Made by a program: the position numbers and the translations under genes | The notes under the pieces: generated by a model | What the model was told of the DNA's origin: nothing | The model's database searches: none | What the model saw: the letters and a program-made list of their open reading frames with translations, nothing else | Shown here: positions 17,432 to 26,033 of the stretch, piece after piece | Position numbering within the stretch: position 1 is the stretch's first letter | Layout: every line of letters starts with the position of its first letter | Origin: Hyphobacterium sp. SN044 | Lineage (GTDB): Bacteria; Pseudomonadota; Alphaproteobacteria; Caulobacterales; Maricaulaceae | Assembly (NCBI RefSeq): GCF_021864465.1 | Contig: NZ_JAKKUV010000007.1 | Location: 1-45,510, forward strand | Length of the DNA: 45,510 nt | Direction of reading: 5' to 3'

Positions 17432-18334
17432 TCAACCGCCCTTCAGCAAATCCCGGATCGCTTCGGCGATCATGCGGGCCTCGGCCTCGCGCGCCGAGCC
17501 CTTGCGCCAGGCGACCCCGATCTCGCGCCCGATGATCGGCGGATCGAAGGGCGTGACGGTCAGGTCGAGCCCCTCGGTCAGCCCGCCTTCGACCGCGAGG
17601 CTGGGCAGGAGCGTCACGCCGAGCCCGGAGCGCACCATCTGCGCCAGCGTGTGGAGGCTCGTCGCGGCGAAATCATTCCGCACCGAGGAATCCGCGCAGA
17701 CGCTGACGGCGTGATCGCGCAGGCAATGCCCGTCCTCGAGGAGAAGAAGCTTCTCCCCCGCCACGTCCGACAGGGTGACGGTCTTCTGCTGCGCCAGCTT
17801 GTGGTCGTGCGGCGCGGCGAAGAAGAACTCGTCGGGGCCTACCGAGACCGTCTCGATCGCGCCGCCCTCGTAAGGCAGAGCGATCAGCGCGGCGTCGAGC
17901 CGGCGCTCCTTCAGCGCCTCGTAGAGCCGGCCGGTCAGGTCCTCGCGCAAAAAAAGCTCAAGCTTCGGGAAGCGCTTCCGCAGCGCGGGAACGACTTGCG
18001 GCAGCAGAAAGGGCGCGATGGTCGGGATCACGCCGAGCCGGAAGGCGCCGGTCAGCGGCTCGCCCGCCGCGCGGACAGCCTGCACCAGGTCTTCCGCCTC
18101 GGTCAGCGCCTTGCGGGCGCGTTCCGCCGCCACTTCGCCGGCCGGCGTCAGCGTTGCGCCGCGCGCCCCGCGCTCGACCAGGATGACACCCAGAATGCCT
18201 TCCAGTTCCTTGATCGCGGCCGACAGGGTCGGCTGTGTCACGAAGCTGGCCTCGGCGGCGCGAGAGAAGCTGCCGTGCTCGGCAAGGGCCAGCAGGAAGG
18301 ACAACTGGCGGAGGGTCGGGAGGGTGGCGCTCAT
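17432..18334 (-). CDS. oxyR: OxyR, hydrogen peroxide-sensing LysR regulator
   Basis: A 300-residue LysR-type activator. N-terminal winged HTH (LRQLSFLLALAEHGSFSRAA, then TQPTLSAAIKELE) and a periplasmic-binding-like sensor domain. The redox pair is conserved: C204 and C213 in EDGHCLRDHAVSVC, the same spacing as E. coli OxyR Cys199/Cys208, so it is a peroxide sensor and not a generic LysR protein. It is divergent from ahpC-ahpD, which it almost certainly activates on oxidation. Start ATG at 18334 leaves 152 bases for the shared control region. Confidence 0.95.
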   Translation of the reverse strand: MSATLPTLRQLSFLLALAEHGSFSRAAEASFVTQPTLSAAIKELEGILGVILVERGARGATLTPAGEVAAERARKALTEAEDLVQAVRAAGEPLTGAFRLGVIPTIAPFLLPQVVPALRKRFPKLELFLREDLTGRLYEALKERRLDAALIALPYEGGAIETVSVGPDEFFFAAPHDHKLAQQKTVTLSDVAGEKLLLLEDGHCLRDHAVSVCADSSVRNDFAATSLHTLAQMVRSGLGVTLLPSLAVEGGLTEGLDLTVTPFDPPIIGREIGVAWRKGSAREAEARMIAEAIRDLLKGG

Positions 18335-18486
18335 GGCTATCGAATGTAGCTATACCAGAGGAAAAAACAATTCATTGGATAAATGCTGCGAATGCGAACA
18401 TATCAGGCTCCGACAACGCGGCCGCCGGTGCCTCCCCCCGAAGTCCGGCGCGCCGCGTTTCGCTGCGAAATCAAGAGGAGAAACCC
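18335..18486. promoter_or_regulatory. oxyR-ahpC divergent control region
   Basis: A candidate OxyR site lies immediately upstream of oxyR: GCTAT occurs twice, 13 bases apart (18336-18340 and 18349-18353), and the second is part of AGCTATA; the opposite strand reads ATAG repeats as in OxyR half-sites. The spacing does not match the E. coli consensus exactly. A weak ahpC promoter could be TTGGAT (18375-18380) and CATATC (18399-18404), 18 bases apart. The ahpC ribosome site AGAGGAG is at 18474-18480. Confidence 0.45.
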
Positions 18487-19038
18487 ATGCTGGGCGTTGG
18501 CGAGAAGCTTCCTGCATTTGAAATCACCGGCGTGAAGCCGAAATTCAACCACCACGAGGAAAACGGCGAGTCGGCGTTCGAGCCGATCACCGAAGCCTCG
18601 TTCGAGGGCAAGTGGAAGGTCATCTTCTTCTACCCGAAGGATTTCACCTTCGTCTGCCCGACCGAGATCAAGGCCTTTGCCGACCTCGCGGGCGAATTCG
18701 AAGACCGTGACGCCGTCGTGCTCGGCGGTTCGGCCGACAACGAATTCTGCAAGCTGGCCTGGCGCCGCGACCATCCCGATCTCGACCGCCTGCCGATCTG
18801 GAACTTCGCCGACACGACCGGTTCGCTGATCGACGCGCTGGGCATCCGTTCCGACGAAGGCGTGCCGCTGCGCGCGACCTTCATCGTCGACCCGGAAGGC
18901 ACGATCCAGCACGTCTATGTGACGAACCTCAATGTCGGCCGGAATCCGGAAGACACGCTGCGCGTCCTCGATGCGCTGCAGACCGACGAACTGTGCCCGT
19001 GCAACCGTCAGGTTGGCGGCGAAACGCTGGCGGCCTAA
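18487..19038 (+). CDS. ahpC: Alkyl hydroperoxide reductase C (AhpD-dependent type)
   Basis: A 183-residue 2-Cys peroxiredoxin. The peroxidatic C57 is in KDFTFVCPTEIKAF. The C-terminus carries two cysteines, C170 and C172 (DELCPCNRQ), as in mycobacterial AhpC, which is reduced by AhpD and not by AhpF. The start at 18487 has AAGAGGAG upstream; the upstream in-frame extension is arginine-rich and not conserved-looking. It reduces peroxides in the cytoplasm and is followed by ahpD, its probable electron donor, with no ahpF in the window. Confidence 0.95.
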   Translation: MLGVGEKLPAFEITGVKPKFNHHEENGESAFEPITEASFEGKWKVIFFYPKDFTFVCPTEIKAFADLAGEFEDRDAVVLGGSADNEFCKLAWRRDHPDLDRLPIWNFADTTGSLIDALGIRSDEGVPLRATFIVDPEGTIQHVYVTNLNVGRNPEDTLRVLDALQTDELCPCNRQVGGETLAA

Positions 19039-19194
19039 GCGCCGTCTGACACGATCGCACCGGAGTGGCGCTGGCGGGATCCCCCGTCCTGACTTGCCCT
19101 CCAAGCACGCCGGCCCGCTCCGGTGCGACTCTTCTCCCGAATTTCGAAACCCTTCCGTCCGCGCGCCCGCCGCGCGGAGATGATGGAGTGCGCC

Positions 19195-19719
19195 ATGAGC
19201 CTTGAAACCCTGAAGGACAGCCTTCCCGACTACGCGAAGGACATGAAGCTGAACCTGTCGAGCCTCGCCCGGGAGACCGTGCTCGACGATCAGAAGAAAT
19301 GGGGCACCTTCCTCGCGGCCGCCCACGCGGTCGGCGAAGCGGAAACGCTGAAGGCGCTCACCGCCGAGGCCGAGGCGAAGCTCTCGCCCGAGGCCCAGAC
19401 CGCCGCGAAATCCGCCTCCGCCATCATGGGCATGAACAATGTCTATTACCGCTTCCTGCACCTGGTGAAGTCGGCGGACTACAAGCAATTGCCGGCCAAG
19501 TTGCGCATGAATGCGCTCGCCAATCCGGGCGTCGACAAGGCCGATTTCGAGCTGTGGTCGCTTGCCGTCTCCGCCATCAATGGCTGCGGCATGTGCATCA
19601 AGAGCCACGAACATGAAGTCCGCAAGCACGGTGTGACCGCAGAACAGGTCCAGGCCGTGGTGCGGATTGCCAGCGTCGTGAACGCCGTCGCGGCCGTGAA
19701 ACGCGCCGAAGCCGCCTGA
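19195..19719 (+). CDS. ahpD: Alkyl hydroperoxidase AhpD (carboxymuconolactone decarboxylase fold)
   Basis: A 174-residue AhpD. The active-site set known from mycobacterial AhpD is visible: E119, C131, C134 and H138 in [20 protein letters not shown] and [10 protein letters not shown]. It passes electrons from a dihydrolipoamide-type donor to AhpC. The ATG at 19195 gives the family N-terminus [16 protein letters not shown] and has GATGGAG upstream. The frame extends upstream to 19123 without family-like sequence. The 156-base gap after ahpC has no terminator, and a strong terminator follows this gene, so ahpCD form one transcript. Confidence 0.95.
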   Translation: MSLETLKDSLPDYAKDMKLNLSSLARETVLDDQKKWGTFLAAAHAVGEAETLKALTAEAEAKLSPEAQTAAKSASAIMGMNNVYYRFLHLVKSADYKQLPAKLRMNALANPGVDKADFELWSLAVSAINGCGMCIKSHEHEVRKHGVTAEQVQAVVRIASVVNAVAAVKRAEAA

Positions 19720-19763
19720 AACGCCTGCGGCTGAACGCCGTTTATCACCACAACATCTTGTGT

Positions 19764-19792
19764 ATGGGGCCCTGCGGGGCCCCATTTATTTT
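19764..19792 (+). terminator. Rho-independent terminator after ahpD
   Basis: A 9-bp perfect stem ATGGGGCCC (19764-19772) with GGGCCCCAT (19777-19785), loop TGCG, then TTATTTTG. It lies 45 bases after the ahpD stop. Confidence 0.9.
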
Positions 19793-19840
19793 GCGGTAAC
19801 GCTCTGTTTCACCGCGACAAAAATCGTGTGCGACAGAACT

Positions 19841-19869
19841 TTGACATTTTTGTAAAACGTCCGTATAGT
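19841..19869 (+). promoter_or_regulatory. Sigma-70-type promoter, leaderless architecture
   Basis: Perfect -35 TTGACA (19841-19846), a 17-base spacer and -10 TATAGT (19864-19869). Transcription would start near 19876, one or two bases before the ATG at 19878. There is no ribosome binding site between, so the downstream mRNA is predicted to be leaderless. It is the cleanest consensus promoter in the window. Confidence 0.8.
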
Positions 19870-19877
19870 CACTAATT

Positions 19878-20204
19878 ATGAGAATGCTCAACAACGCCCA
19901 TAACGCAGCCCACCTGCCCAACCGCCACGGTCACGACACCGGGGTGGCGGCGGATTCGCGGCGTTTCTTCTCCTCGAACACGCGTTGGGATGCCGAGCAC
20001 TATCCGGACTTCAGCTGGACGCGCGTCCTGACCAGCCTGATGGGTGCCGTGGTCCTCGTGATCGCGTCGCTCGTCCTGGGCCGGCTCGAGGCGGTGGGCG
20101 GCATTGCCGTTCTTCTCCTCCTCGTCGGCGTGGTCTGGACCGGGCTGGCGCTGCGCGTCCTCGCGATCAAGCTCGCGACCGGCAAGGGCCGCCGCTCTGC
20201 CTGA
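19878..20204 (+). CDS. Small membrane protein, probably translated from a leaderless mRNA
   Basis: A 108-residue protein I do not recognise. A hydrophilic N-terminus of about 45 residues (containing SRRFFSSNTRWDAEHYPDFS) is followed by two closely spaced TM segments (LTSLMGAVVLVIASLVLG and VGGIAVLLLLVGVVWTGLAL) and a short basic tail. The ATG at 19878 lies directly at the predicted transcription start. A second ATG at 19884 would not be better served. It stands alone between the ahpD terminator and the DAACS symporter gene. Confidence 0.65.
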   Translation: MRMLNNAHNAAHLPNRHGHDTGVAADSRRFFSSNTRWDAEHYPDFSWTRVLTSLMGAVVLVIASLVLGRLEAVGGIAVLLLLVGVVWTGLALRVLAIKLATGKGRRSA

Positions 20205-20312
20205 CCGGCCTGTCCGTCCCTGACCGGGGCGACTTCCTCCTCTGATTGACGCCTCGCGCACCGTCCTTAGTGTGACGGTGAAATCTTGCGTCGCCGGGGG
20301 AGGGCGATTTCC

Positions 20313-21593
20313 ATGAAATGGTGGTTTGGCGTCACGCTGTGGAAGCGTGTCCTCGGTGCCCTCGTCCTCGGCATCGCCTTCGGGCTTCTGATGACCCAGA
20401 TGATGGGCCAGGAAGCGGCGGCCGCATGGCTGGAGGCCTATGCACAGCCGGTCGGTGACCTCTTCATCCGCCTGATCCGCATGATGGTCGTACCGCTGAT
20501 CTTCACGACGCTGGTCGCCGGCGTGGTGGCGATGCGCGAGCCGGCACGGCTGGGCTCGCTCGGCGCCAAGACGATCATTCTCTACCTTGTGACCACCTTC
20601 TTCGCGAACCTGATCGGCCTCTTCTTCGGCACGATCATGCGCCCCGGCGAGGGCGCGTTCGAAACCGTCAGCGCCGCCGACGCCGTGCCGACCAGCACCG
20701 AAGCGCCGTCCATCGTCGAACGTCTCATGGGCATCGTGCCGGACAATCCCGTAGCCGCGCTCGCCGATGCGGACGTGCTCGCGATCATCTTCTTCGCCAT
20801 TCTCCTGGGCGTCGGCATACTGATGGCGCGCGAAAAGGGCGAAATGCTCGGAAAATTCTTCGACAGCGCCTCTGACGTCGTTCTGAAGGTCACCCACATC
20901 GTCATGGAGGTCGCGCCCTTCGGCGTCTTCGCGCTGATCGCCTATACAACGGCAGCCTACGGGCTGCAGGCCTTCGCCTCGATCGGCTGGCTGATACTGG
21001 CGGTCTATCTCGGACTGCTGACCCACATGATCCTGATCTATGGCGGCCTGATCCGCCTCGTCCTGGGCCTGCCGCTCGTCCGCTTCTTCCGCGGCATCAC
21101 CGATGCGCAGGCCGTGGCCTTCTCGACCTCGTCGAGCTCGGCGACTCTGCCCGTCACCATCACGAACGTGACCGAGAATCTCGGCGTGAAGCGGTCCGTT
21201 TCCGGGTCGGTCCTGCCGCTTGGCGCGACGATCAACATGGACGGCACGGCGCTCTATCTCGGCATTCTCGCGCTCTTCACCGCCCAGGCCTTCGGCTATG
21301 AGCTGACGGCCCTGAATTATCTGCTGATCGCGCTGACCGCGGCCATCGTGTCGATCGGTGCGGCGGGCATTCCATCCGCCTCGCTCTTCCTTCTCGCGAT
21401 CGTGCTCGACACGTTCGGCGTGACACCGGAGCACACAGCGCTGATCGTCGGCTTCATCCTGCCGGTCGACCGGGTGATGGACATGGCCCGCACCGTGGTG
21501 AACGTTACCGGCGACGCGGCCGTCGCCGTGACCGTCGCGAAATGGGAAGGCGAACTCGACGAGGAGACCTTCCGCGCCCCGGCCACGGTGTGA
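20313..21593 (+). CDS. Dicarboxylate/amino acid:cation symporter (DAACS family)
   Basis: A 426-residue secondary transporter of the GltP/DctA type. Family signatures: the N-terminal RLIRMMVVPLIFTTLVAGVV, the serine-rich hairpin FSTSSSSATLPVTI, the cation/substrate motif NMDGTALYLG and the final VDRVMDMARTVVNVTGD. Substrate is probably glutamate, aspartate or a C4-dicarboxylate; the sequence does not decide. The ATG at 20313 has GGGGGAGG about ten bases upstream and yields a typical N-terminus; an earlier frame start at 20286 would overlap that site. It ends in a shared hairpin with the convergent patatin gene. Confidence 0.92.
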   Translation: MKWWFGVTLWKRVLGALVLGIAFGLLMTQMMGQEAAAAWLEAYAQPVGDLFIRLIRMMVVPLIFTTLVAGVVAMREPARLGSLGAKTIILYLVTTFFANLIGLFFGTIMRPGEGAFETVSAADAVPTSTEAPSIVERLMGIVPDNPVAALADADVLAIIFFAILLGVGILMAREKGEMLGKFFDSASDVVLKVTHIVMEVAPFGVFALIAYTTAAYGLQAFASIGWLILAVYLGLLTHMILIYGGLIRLVLGLPLVRFFRGITDAQAVAFSTSSSSATLPVTITNVTENLGVKRSVSGSVLPLGATINMDGTALYLGILALFTAQAFGYELTALNYLLIALTAAIVSIGAAGIPSASLFLLAIVLDTFGVTPEHTALIVGFILPVDRVMDMARTVVNVTGDAAVAVTVAKWEGELDEETFRAPATV

Positions 21594-21609
21594 TGCCAAA
21601 GTCTCGGCA

Positions 21610-21633
21610 CGGGTCCGGCAATGCCCGGACCCG
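21610..21633. terminator. Hairpin between convergent genes
   Basis: A perfect 9-bp stem CGGGTCCGG (21610-21618) with CCGGACCCG (21625-21633) and a 6-base loop lies between the stops at 21593 and 21649. No T-run follows on either strand, so terminator function is inferred from position. Confidence 0.55.
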
Positions 21634-21648
21634 CATTCACCTCGCTGA

Positions 21649-23874
21649 TCAGAAGTTCCGCCCGACATAGAGAAAGACGGACTTGTTGCCCCGGTCGCCG
21701 GCCGACAGGCCGAGATAGGCCGGTCCGAGCAGCGTGTTCACCGCGGCATAGCCCGTGACCGAGAAGGCCGGGTCAGGCATCCAGATCAGCCCGTCGAGAT
21801 CGAAGGTGAACTCGGCATATTCGACCAGCCCGCCGACATAGATCGGGATGGAACCCACCGCGTCGGAAGCGGTCAGGCGGCGATAGGCCTCGACCGAGGC
21901 GTAGCGGTAGTCATTGTTCGGCAGGGCGCGCTCCGAATAGGCCGAGAGATTGCGGAAGCCGCCGAGGAAGAAGAGCGATTGCAGCACATTGCCGGTATCG
22001 GTGCTCGAACCGCGCTCGGCGCGGACCACCCCGCCCCAGGACCCGAAACCGAAGGCTTGCGCGCCGGTCAAGAGATAGCGGTTGGTGCTGGCATCAATCC
22101 CCGGATCGGCGTCGAAATCCTGAACCCAGAGATACTCCGCCATCAACGACCGGCCGGACGTCGGGAAGTCCGGGTGGTTCAGCGTGTCGATCTCGAACCG
22201 GGCCCCGTAGCGCGCGATGTCGAGCCGAACATCGCCGAACTCGTCCGGCTCACCTAGAATATCCGAGTGATACTCGCCATAACGGTACTCTCCGACGAGG
22301 GAGACCTGGCCCCAACGGCCGAAATCCCGGCCGGCCTGGACCTCGACATAGGCGTTTTCCAGCCAGTATTCGTCGATCCGCTGGCCGTCGAAATCGAGCG
22401 GAAGCGGATACCCCTCGAAGCCCAGTTCCAGATCGGTGAAGTAGCGGCCCTCGCGTCCGAAGGGCTGCATCCATTCCAGCGCGAATCCGTATTCCGACCC
22501 CAGCGCCAGCGACACCGCGAACTCGCCCCCCGATGCGTTGAGCGGCCGGCGCACATAACGCCCGCGCAGCACATAACGGGAATCCCGGTCGAACGTGTTC
22601 GAGACGGTCAGACCGGCCTGGAAGAGGTTGTCGCCCAGCGGACGTTCCTGCGTGCGGAGCGTCAGCGTTCCGTCCTCCTGGAAGCCGGCATCGATCGTGC
22701 CGAAGGCCGCCATGCCGGCGACTTCGGTGATGCCGTTCTCGATATCGTCGCGGGTCACGTCGTCACCCGCCTCGATGCCGAAACGCTGCGCGATCACGGC
22801 GTCGGACACGCGCGTATTGTTGACGATCTCGACCCGGGTGACGCGCCGGCTCTCGCCATTGCCGCGTGCGGCGATCGCATCGGGATTGACCAGCGGCGGT
22901 GATGCCTGGGCCGCGATCTCGCGCATGCGGGCGCGGAACGGGGAAGAGGCGTTCACGCCGGACTCGAAACCTTCCCCGGCGCGTTCGAAACTCGCCGTCG
23001 ACAACATGGACAGGTCCGGGCGAATGAGGATGTCGCCGGGACCGAGGAGCTCGGCCTGCTCGGTCCGGTTGGTCCACACCTGGACCTGCACGATCTGCTG
23101 GGCGACCTGCACCACGGACGGGTTGAGCGGCGGATCGGAGGGTTCGACCGTCGTGTCGACGACGATGATCACATCCGCGCCCATGGCCCGGGCGACGTCG
23201 ACCGGCAACTGCTTCGACAATCCGCCATCGACCAGCAACCGCCCGTCAATCTGGCGCGGGTCGAACAGGCCCGGCACGCTCATCGAGGCCAGCATCGCCT
23301 CGACGATATCGCCGTGGTCGAGCACCACGGCCCGGCCTGTGCCGAGATCGGTCGCCACGGCCCGGAAGGGGACGGGCAGATTGTCGAAATCGAATTCCGG
23401 CGGCGCCCGGTCGAGCATGCGGCGGTAGAAGCCTTGCAGGCCGCGCAGCGTGGTCACGCTGGACGGCAGGATCAGGCCCTCGTCACCCCAGCCCGCGACA
23501 TAGTCGGAGAAATACTCGTCCTGGTCGTTCTTTTCGCGGAAGGGCAGTTCGTCCCGGTTCAACGTGTTCTGGATCAGGCGCGGCCAATCCGCGGCTTCGA
23601 ATTCGGCGCGCATGTCGTCCGGCGACCAGCCCGAGGCATAAAGCCCGCCGACGACCGAACCCATCGACGTGCCGACGATGCAATGCACCGGCACGCCTTC
23701 TTCCTCGAGCACGGCCAGCACGCCGATATGGGTCGAGGCGAGCGCCCCGCCGCCGGACAGGACCAGACCGACATCCAGCCGCCCGTCCGCGTCGTCATGG
23801 TCGCAGCCCTGCGCCACCGCGGGCGCGGTTATCAGGCTGCCGATGGCCGCCGCCAGAATCATGTGCCGGAACAT
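21649..23874 (-). CDS. Patatin-POTRA-beta-barrel protein (PlpD/type Vd secretion-like)
   Basis: A 741-residue outer-membrane protein. Start ATG at 23874 has GGGGAGGGGGAAG just upstream and gives a signal peptide ending near AVAQG. The patatin lipase domain (35-330) has the oxyanion loop LSGGGALAST, the nucleophile S70 in GTSMG and the partner D216 in LLVDGGLS, so the Ser-Asp dyad is intact. A POTRA-like domain (about 345-415; VTRVEIVNNTRVSDAVIAQ) and a BamA-like beta-barrel of about 320 residues follow, ending in a terminal Phe (VGRNF) as BAM substrates do. This architecture matches type Vd patatin proteins, in which the lipase is exported through its own barrel. Whether it is released is unknown. 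Confidence 0.9.
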   Translation of the reverse strand: MFRHMILAAAIGSLITAPAVAQGCDHDDADGRLDVGLVLSGGGALASTHIGVLAVLEEEGVPVHCIVGTSMGSVVGGLYASGWSPDDMRAEFEAADWPRLIQNTLNRDELPFREKNDQDEYFSDYVAGWGDEGLILPSSVTTLRGLQGFYRRMLDRAPPEFDFDNLPVPFRAVATDLGTGRAVVLDHGDIVEAMLASMSVPGLFDPRQIDGRLLVDGGLSKQLPVDVARAMGADVIIVVDTTVEPSDPPLNPSVVQVAQQIVQVQVWTNRTEQAELLGPGDILIRPDLSMLSTASFERAGEGFESGVNASSPFRARMREIAAQASPPLVNPDAIAARGNGESRRVTRVEIVNNTRVSDAVIAQRFGIEAGDDVTRDDIENGITEVAGMAAFGTIDAGFQEDGTLTLRTQERPLGDNLFQAGLTVSNTFDRDSRYVLRGRYVRRPLNASGGEFAVSLALGSEYGFALEWMQPFGREGRYFTDLELGFEGYPLPLDFDGQRIDEYWLENAYVEVQAGRDFGRWGQVSLVGEYRYGEYHSDILGEPDEFGDVRLDIARYGARFEIDTLNHPDFPTSGRSLMAEYLWVQDFDADPGIDASTNRYLLTGAQAFGFGSWGGVVRAERGSSTDTGNVLQSLFFLGGFRNLSAYSERALPNNDYRYASVEAYRRLTASDAVGSIPIYVGGLVEYAEFTFDLDGLIWMPDPAFSVTGYAAVNTLLGPAYLGLSAGDRGNKSVFLYVGRNF

Positions 23875-24007
23875 GCGCTTCCCCCTCCCCGTCAAAGGCA
23901 AGCATAGCCGCGTTCGCGGCCGGGTTTCCAATTTGGGTCCGTGCGGAATTGATCCGCAGCGGTCAGGGGAACGTATCGGGTGTTAGCGCTGTTCAGGGAT
24001 CGTGGCC

Positions 24008-24340
24008 ATGAAAATTCTCCAACTCCTCCCCTTCGTGGCCGCGCTCGTTCTGGCCGCCCTGATTGTCTGGGCGGCCGGTGCGGGTGACTTCATGAGTTTT
24101 GGCGCCGTGCTGATGTCCGACCCTTGGGGCGTGGTGACACTGGCCGACCTCTATATCGGCTTCCTCCTGTCTGCCCTGATCATCTGGTTCAGCCATGCGC
24201 GGAAATGGGTCGCCATTCTCTGGATCCTGCCCCTGCCCGTGCTCGGCAATGTCTGGACCGGGATCTGGTTCGCCATCCACCTGCCGCGCATCGTCCGCGC
24301 CCTGCGGGACACGCGCGGGGTCAATACCGCTACACGTTGA
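24008..24340 (+). CDS. Small three-TM membrane protein
   Basis: A 110-residue integral membrane protein with three hydrophobic segments (LLPFVAALVLAALIVWAA, LYIGFLLSALIIWF, AILWILPLPVLGNVWTGIWF). It resembles, from memory, the DUF1475 family; function unknown. The ATG at 24008 is preferred over the GTG at 24002 because AGGGA at 23995-23999 is 8 bases from the ATG and only 2 from the GTG. Transcribed away from the patatin gene across a 133-base gap. Confidence 0.7.
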   Translation: MKILQLLPFVAALVLAALIVWAAGAGDFMSFGAVLMSDPWGVVTLADLYIGFLLSALIIWFSHARKWVAILWILPLPVLGNVWTGIWFAIHLPRIVRALRDTRGVNTATR

Positions 24341-24364
24341 TGCCGGGGTCCCTAAACTGAATCA

Positions 24365-24532
24365 ATGAAGGTGCTGCGCGACTTCGCGCTCACGGCCGTG
24401 ATGGCCGGAGCCGGGCTCTGGCTGTTTCTCGGTCCGGGAGCGGCCGTCTTTGCGGTCTTCGCCGGCGCACTGGTCGCGTGGGACAATGCGCGGCGGCGTC
24501 AGCTCCGCGCCTCCGGGGGTTCCATGAAATAG
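24365..24532 (+). CDS. Possible 55-residue membrane peptide
   Basis: A short frame right after the three-TM gene. It reads MKVLRDFALTAVMAGAGLWL and continues through a second hydrophobic stretch (PGAAVFAVFAGALVAW) to an arginine-rich end. Hydrophobic pattern and GC-rich third positions look protein-coding. Against it: no clear ribosome site, and its last 34 bases overlap the convergent hydrolase gene. Confidence 0.35.
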   Translation: MKVLRDFALTAVMAGAGLWLFLGPGAAVFAVFAGALVAWDNARRRQLRASGGSMK

Positions 24533-25503
24533 CACAGGCAATCGTCGCGGATTGCCGCGACGGATGTCGTCAGCATCACCGGCGTCACATCGCGCTTCAG
24601 AACCACCCGGTCGCCCTCGACAGACAGGAAGCGGGCGGTCAGATCCTTTCCCGCCTCGTCGATGACCGACAGCGGGCAATGCCCAAGCGGCAGGCGCGCG
24701 AAAACGCTGTTCGCCGGCCGTTCGAAGAAATTCCACTTCTCCAGACTGGCGGGGAGTTCGAGATCGGCGTCCGTCCCGGCCTCGAAGCCGATCGACGCCT
24801 CCGGGTTCACCTCGACCCGGCCGGTGATCTCGTAGAGCCGCAATTCGCGGTCCTCTTCAGAATGCCAGCGATCGAGATGGAGAACCGCCATCAGGAAGTC
24901 GAATCCGGCCTCGCCGCCCTGCGGATCCTTCGCCTGTCCGCATTCCGCCGTCACGGAGGGGCAGAGCTTCCGCATTGCCAGCGACATCATCGCCGGCGGG
25001 GTCAGCGTCAATATGGCGTTGGGCGAGAACAGGCTCGCGAGATGCCGGTCCTCGGGGCCGAGGCCATGCACCAGCGAGTAGTGCGGGTTGGCCCCGGTAT
25101 TGTTATGAAAATCGATCGCGGCGAACGGTTTGGCAGCGGCCAGTTCCGCCTTGATCCCGCCCGCCATGGCGTGCAGCGGCGTGGTGCCGCCGGCCCACAA
25201 CCGGTTGAAGTCGGTCTCGGGCGACAGGCGGCGCTTGCCGGCCTCCGCCGCTTCGACATTGCCGACGAAGACCCACAGTGAACGCGGCAGGGGATGGGTG
25301 GCCATCCAGGCCTGCAGCCGCTTCAGCACATCGAGCCCCACCGTCTCGTCGCCATGCTGCATCACGGCGATGAAGACCGGATTCGGCCGCCGGCCCTCAA
25401 GCCTGATCAGGGCGGGACGCGGAAAGACCGACCGGATTGTCCGGCCGGTAACGCCATCGAGGTCGGGCAGGGCGGCGAGGCGGTCAAAGACAGCAGGAAT
25501 CAT
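24499..25503 (-). CDS. Succinylglutamate desuccinylase/aspartoacylase-family Zn hydrolase
   Basis: A 334-residue M14-like deacylase. Zinc ligands and catalytic residue are visible: H50 and E53 in MQHGDETVG, H133 in AIDFHNNTG, and the general base E187 in VTAECGQA. It would hydrolyse an N-acyl amino acid or similar amide; no other arginine-succinyltransferase pathway (ast) genes are nearby, so the substrate is open. The ATG at 25503 is preferred; the frame continues to a TTG at 25539. Upstream is AGGCGAAG, a weak ribosome site. Confidence 0.8.
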   Translation of the reverse strand: MIPAVFDRLAALPDLDGVTGRTIRSVFPRPALIRLEGRRPNPVFIAVMQHGDETVGLDVLKRLQAWMATHPLPRSLWVFVGNVEAAEAGKRRLSPETDFNRLWAGGTTPLHAMAGGIKAELAAAKPFAAIDFHNNTGANPHYSLVHGLGPEDRHLASLFSPNAILTLTPPAMMSLAMRKLCPSVTAECGQAKDPQGGEAGFDFLMAVLHLDRWHSEEDRELRLYEITGRVEVNPEASIGFEAGTDADLELPASLEKWNFFERPANSVFARLPLGHCPLSVIDEAGKDLTARFLSVEGDRVVLKRDVTPVMLTTSVAAIRDDCLCYFMEPPEARS

Positions 25504-25583
25504 GGGCTGACTTCGCCTGTACGCCGTGCTTTTGGTCAAGGGCGCTCGGGCAGGAAGCGATCAAACCTCTGGCGCGGAATGTG

Positions 25584-25970
25584 TCAGGCGCACGTCCGGG
25601 GTGTGTCGTCCGGGTGCGAGTGCCGCCGCGCAAACCACCAGGCCGCGATGTGCGACAGGGCCAGGGCACTGGCCGCCACGACAGTGATCAATGTCTCCGC
25701 TTCCTCTGAAGGCGCGGCGATCACGGCGAGGAAAAGCCCGGCCACCGCGAACGAGGCGGTGAGCTGGATCACGAGACCCCGCAGGCCCTCCGGCCACCGG
25801 CGGACCGCGGAAACCAGCGTAAGGAGCGCCAGCGTCGCAAAGCCCAGATGCACGAATTCGCTCTGGAGCGGCACAAGCGCGGGCGTCACCGAAACGAGAA
25901 CCGGCAGGGCGAGGCAATGCGCCACGCATGCGCCGGAAAGGCCGATACCCATGGCGTCACGAACCTGCAT
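25584..25970 (-). CDS. MerC-domain membrane protein
   Basis: A 128-residue, four-TM protein. The MerC signature GLSGACVAHCLALPVLV with C14 and C19 at the first helix matches the metal-binding Cys pair of MerC. The C-terminus has RRHSHPDD and a last Cys. The ATG at 25970 is set by AGGAGA 8 bases upstream; the longer frame to 26219 runs antisense through the divergent gene. MerC proteins move mercuric ion, but MerC-domain proteins without merA/merR nearby occur beside zinc and Fur-type loci. Here it is divergent from a ZrgA-type zinc operon across 109 bases, so zinc or another soft metal is a better guess than mercury. Confidence 0.85.
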   Translation of the reverse strand: MQVRDAMGIGLSGACVAHCLALPVLVSVTPALVPLQSEFVHLGFATLALLTLVSAVRRWPEGLRGLVIQLTASFAVAGLFLAVIAAPSEEAETLITVVAASALALSHIAAWWFARRHSHPDDTPRTCA

Positions 25971-26033
25971 CGGCGTCTCCTGAAAACGGACCGCGATCTG
26001 CGCGCCGGGATGGTCAGCGCTTCGCGATTTGTT

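Noticed and set aside
19872-21668. A 598-residue minus-strand frame
   Set aside because: Antisense shadow of the DAACS symporter and the small membrane gene; composition is His/Arg/Gly/Asp-rich without motifs.
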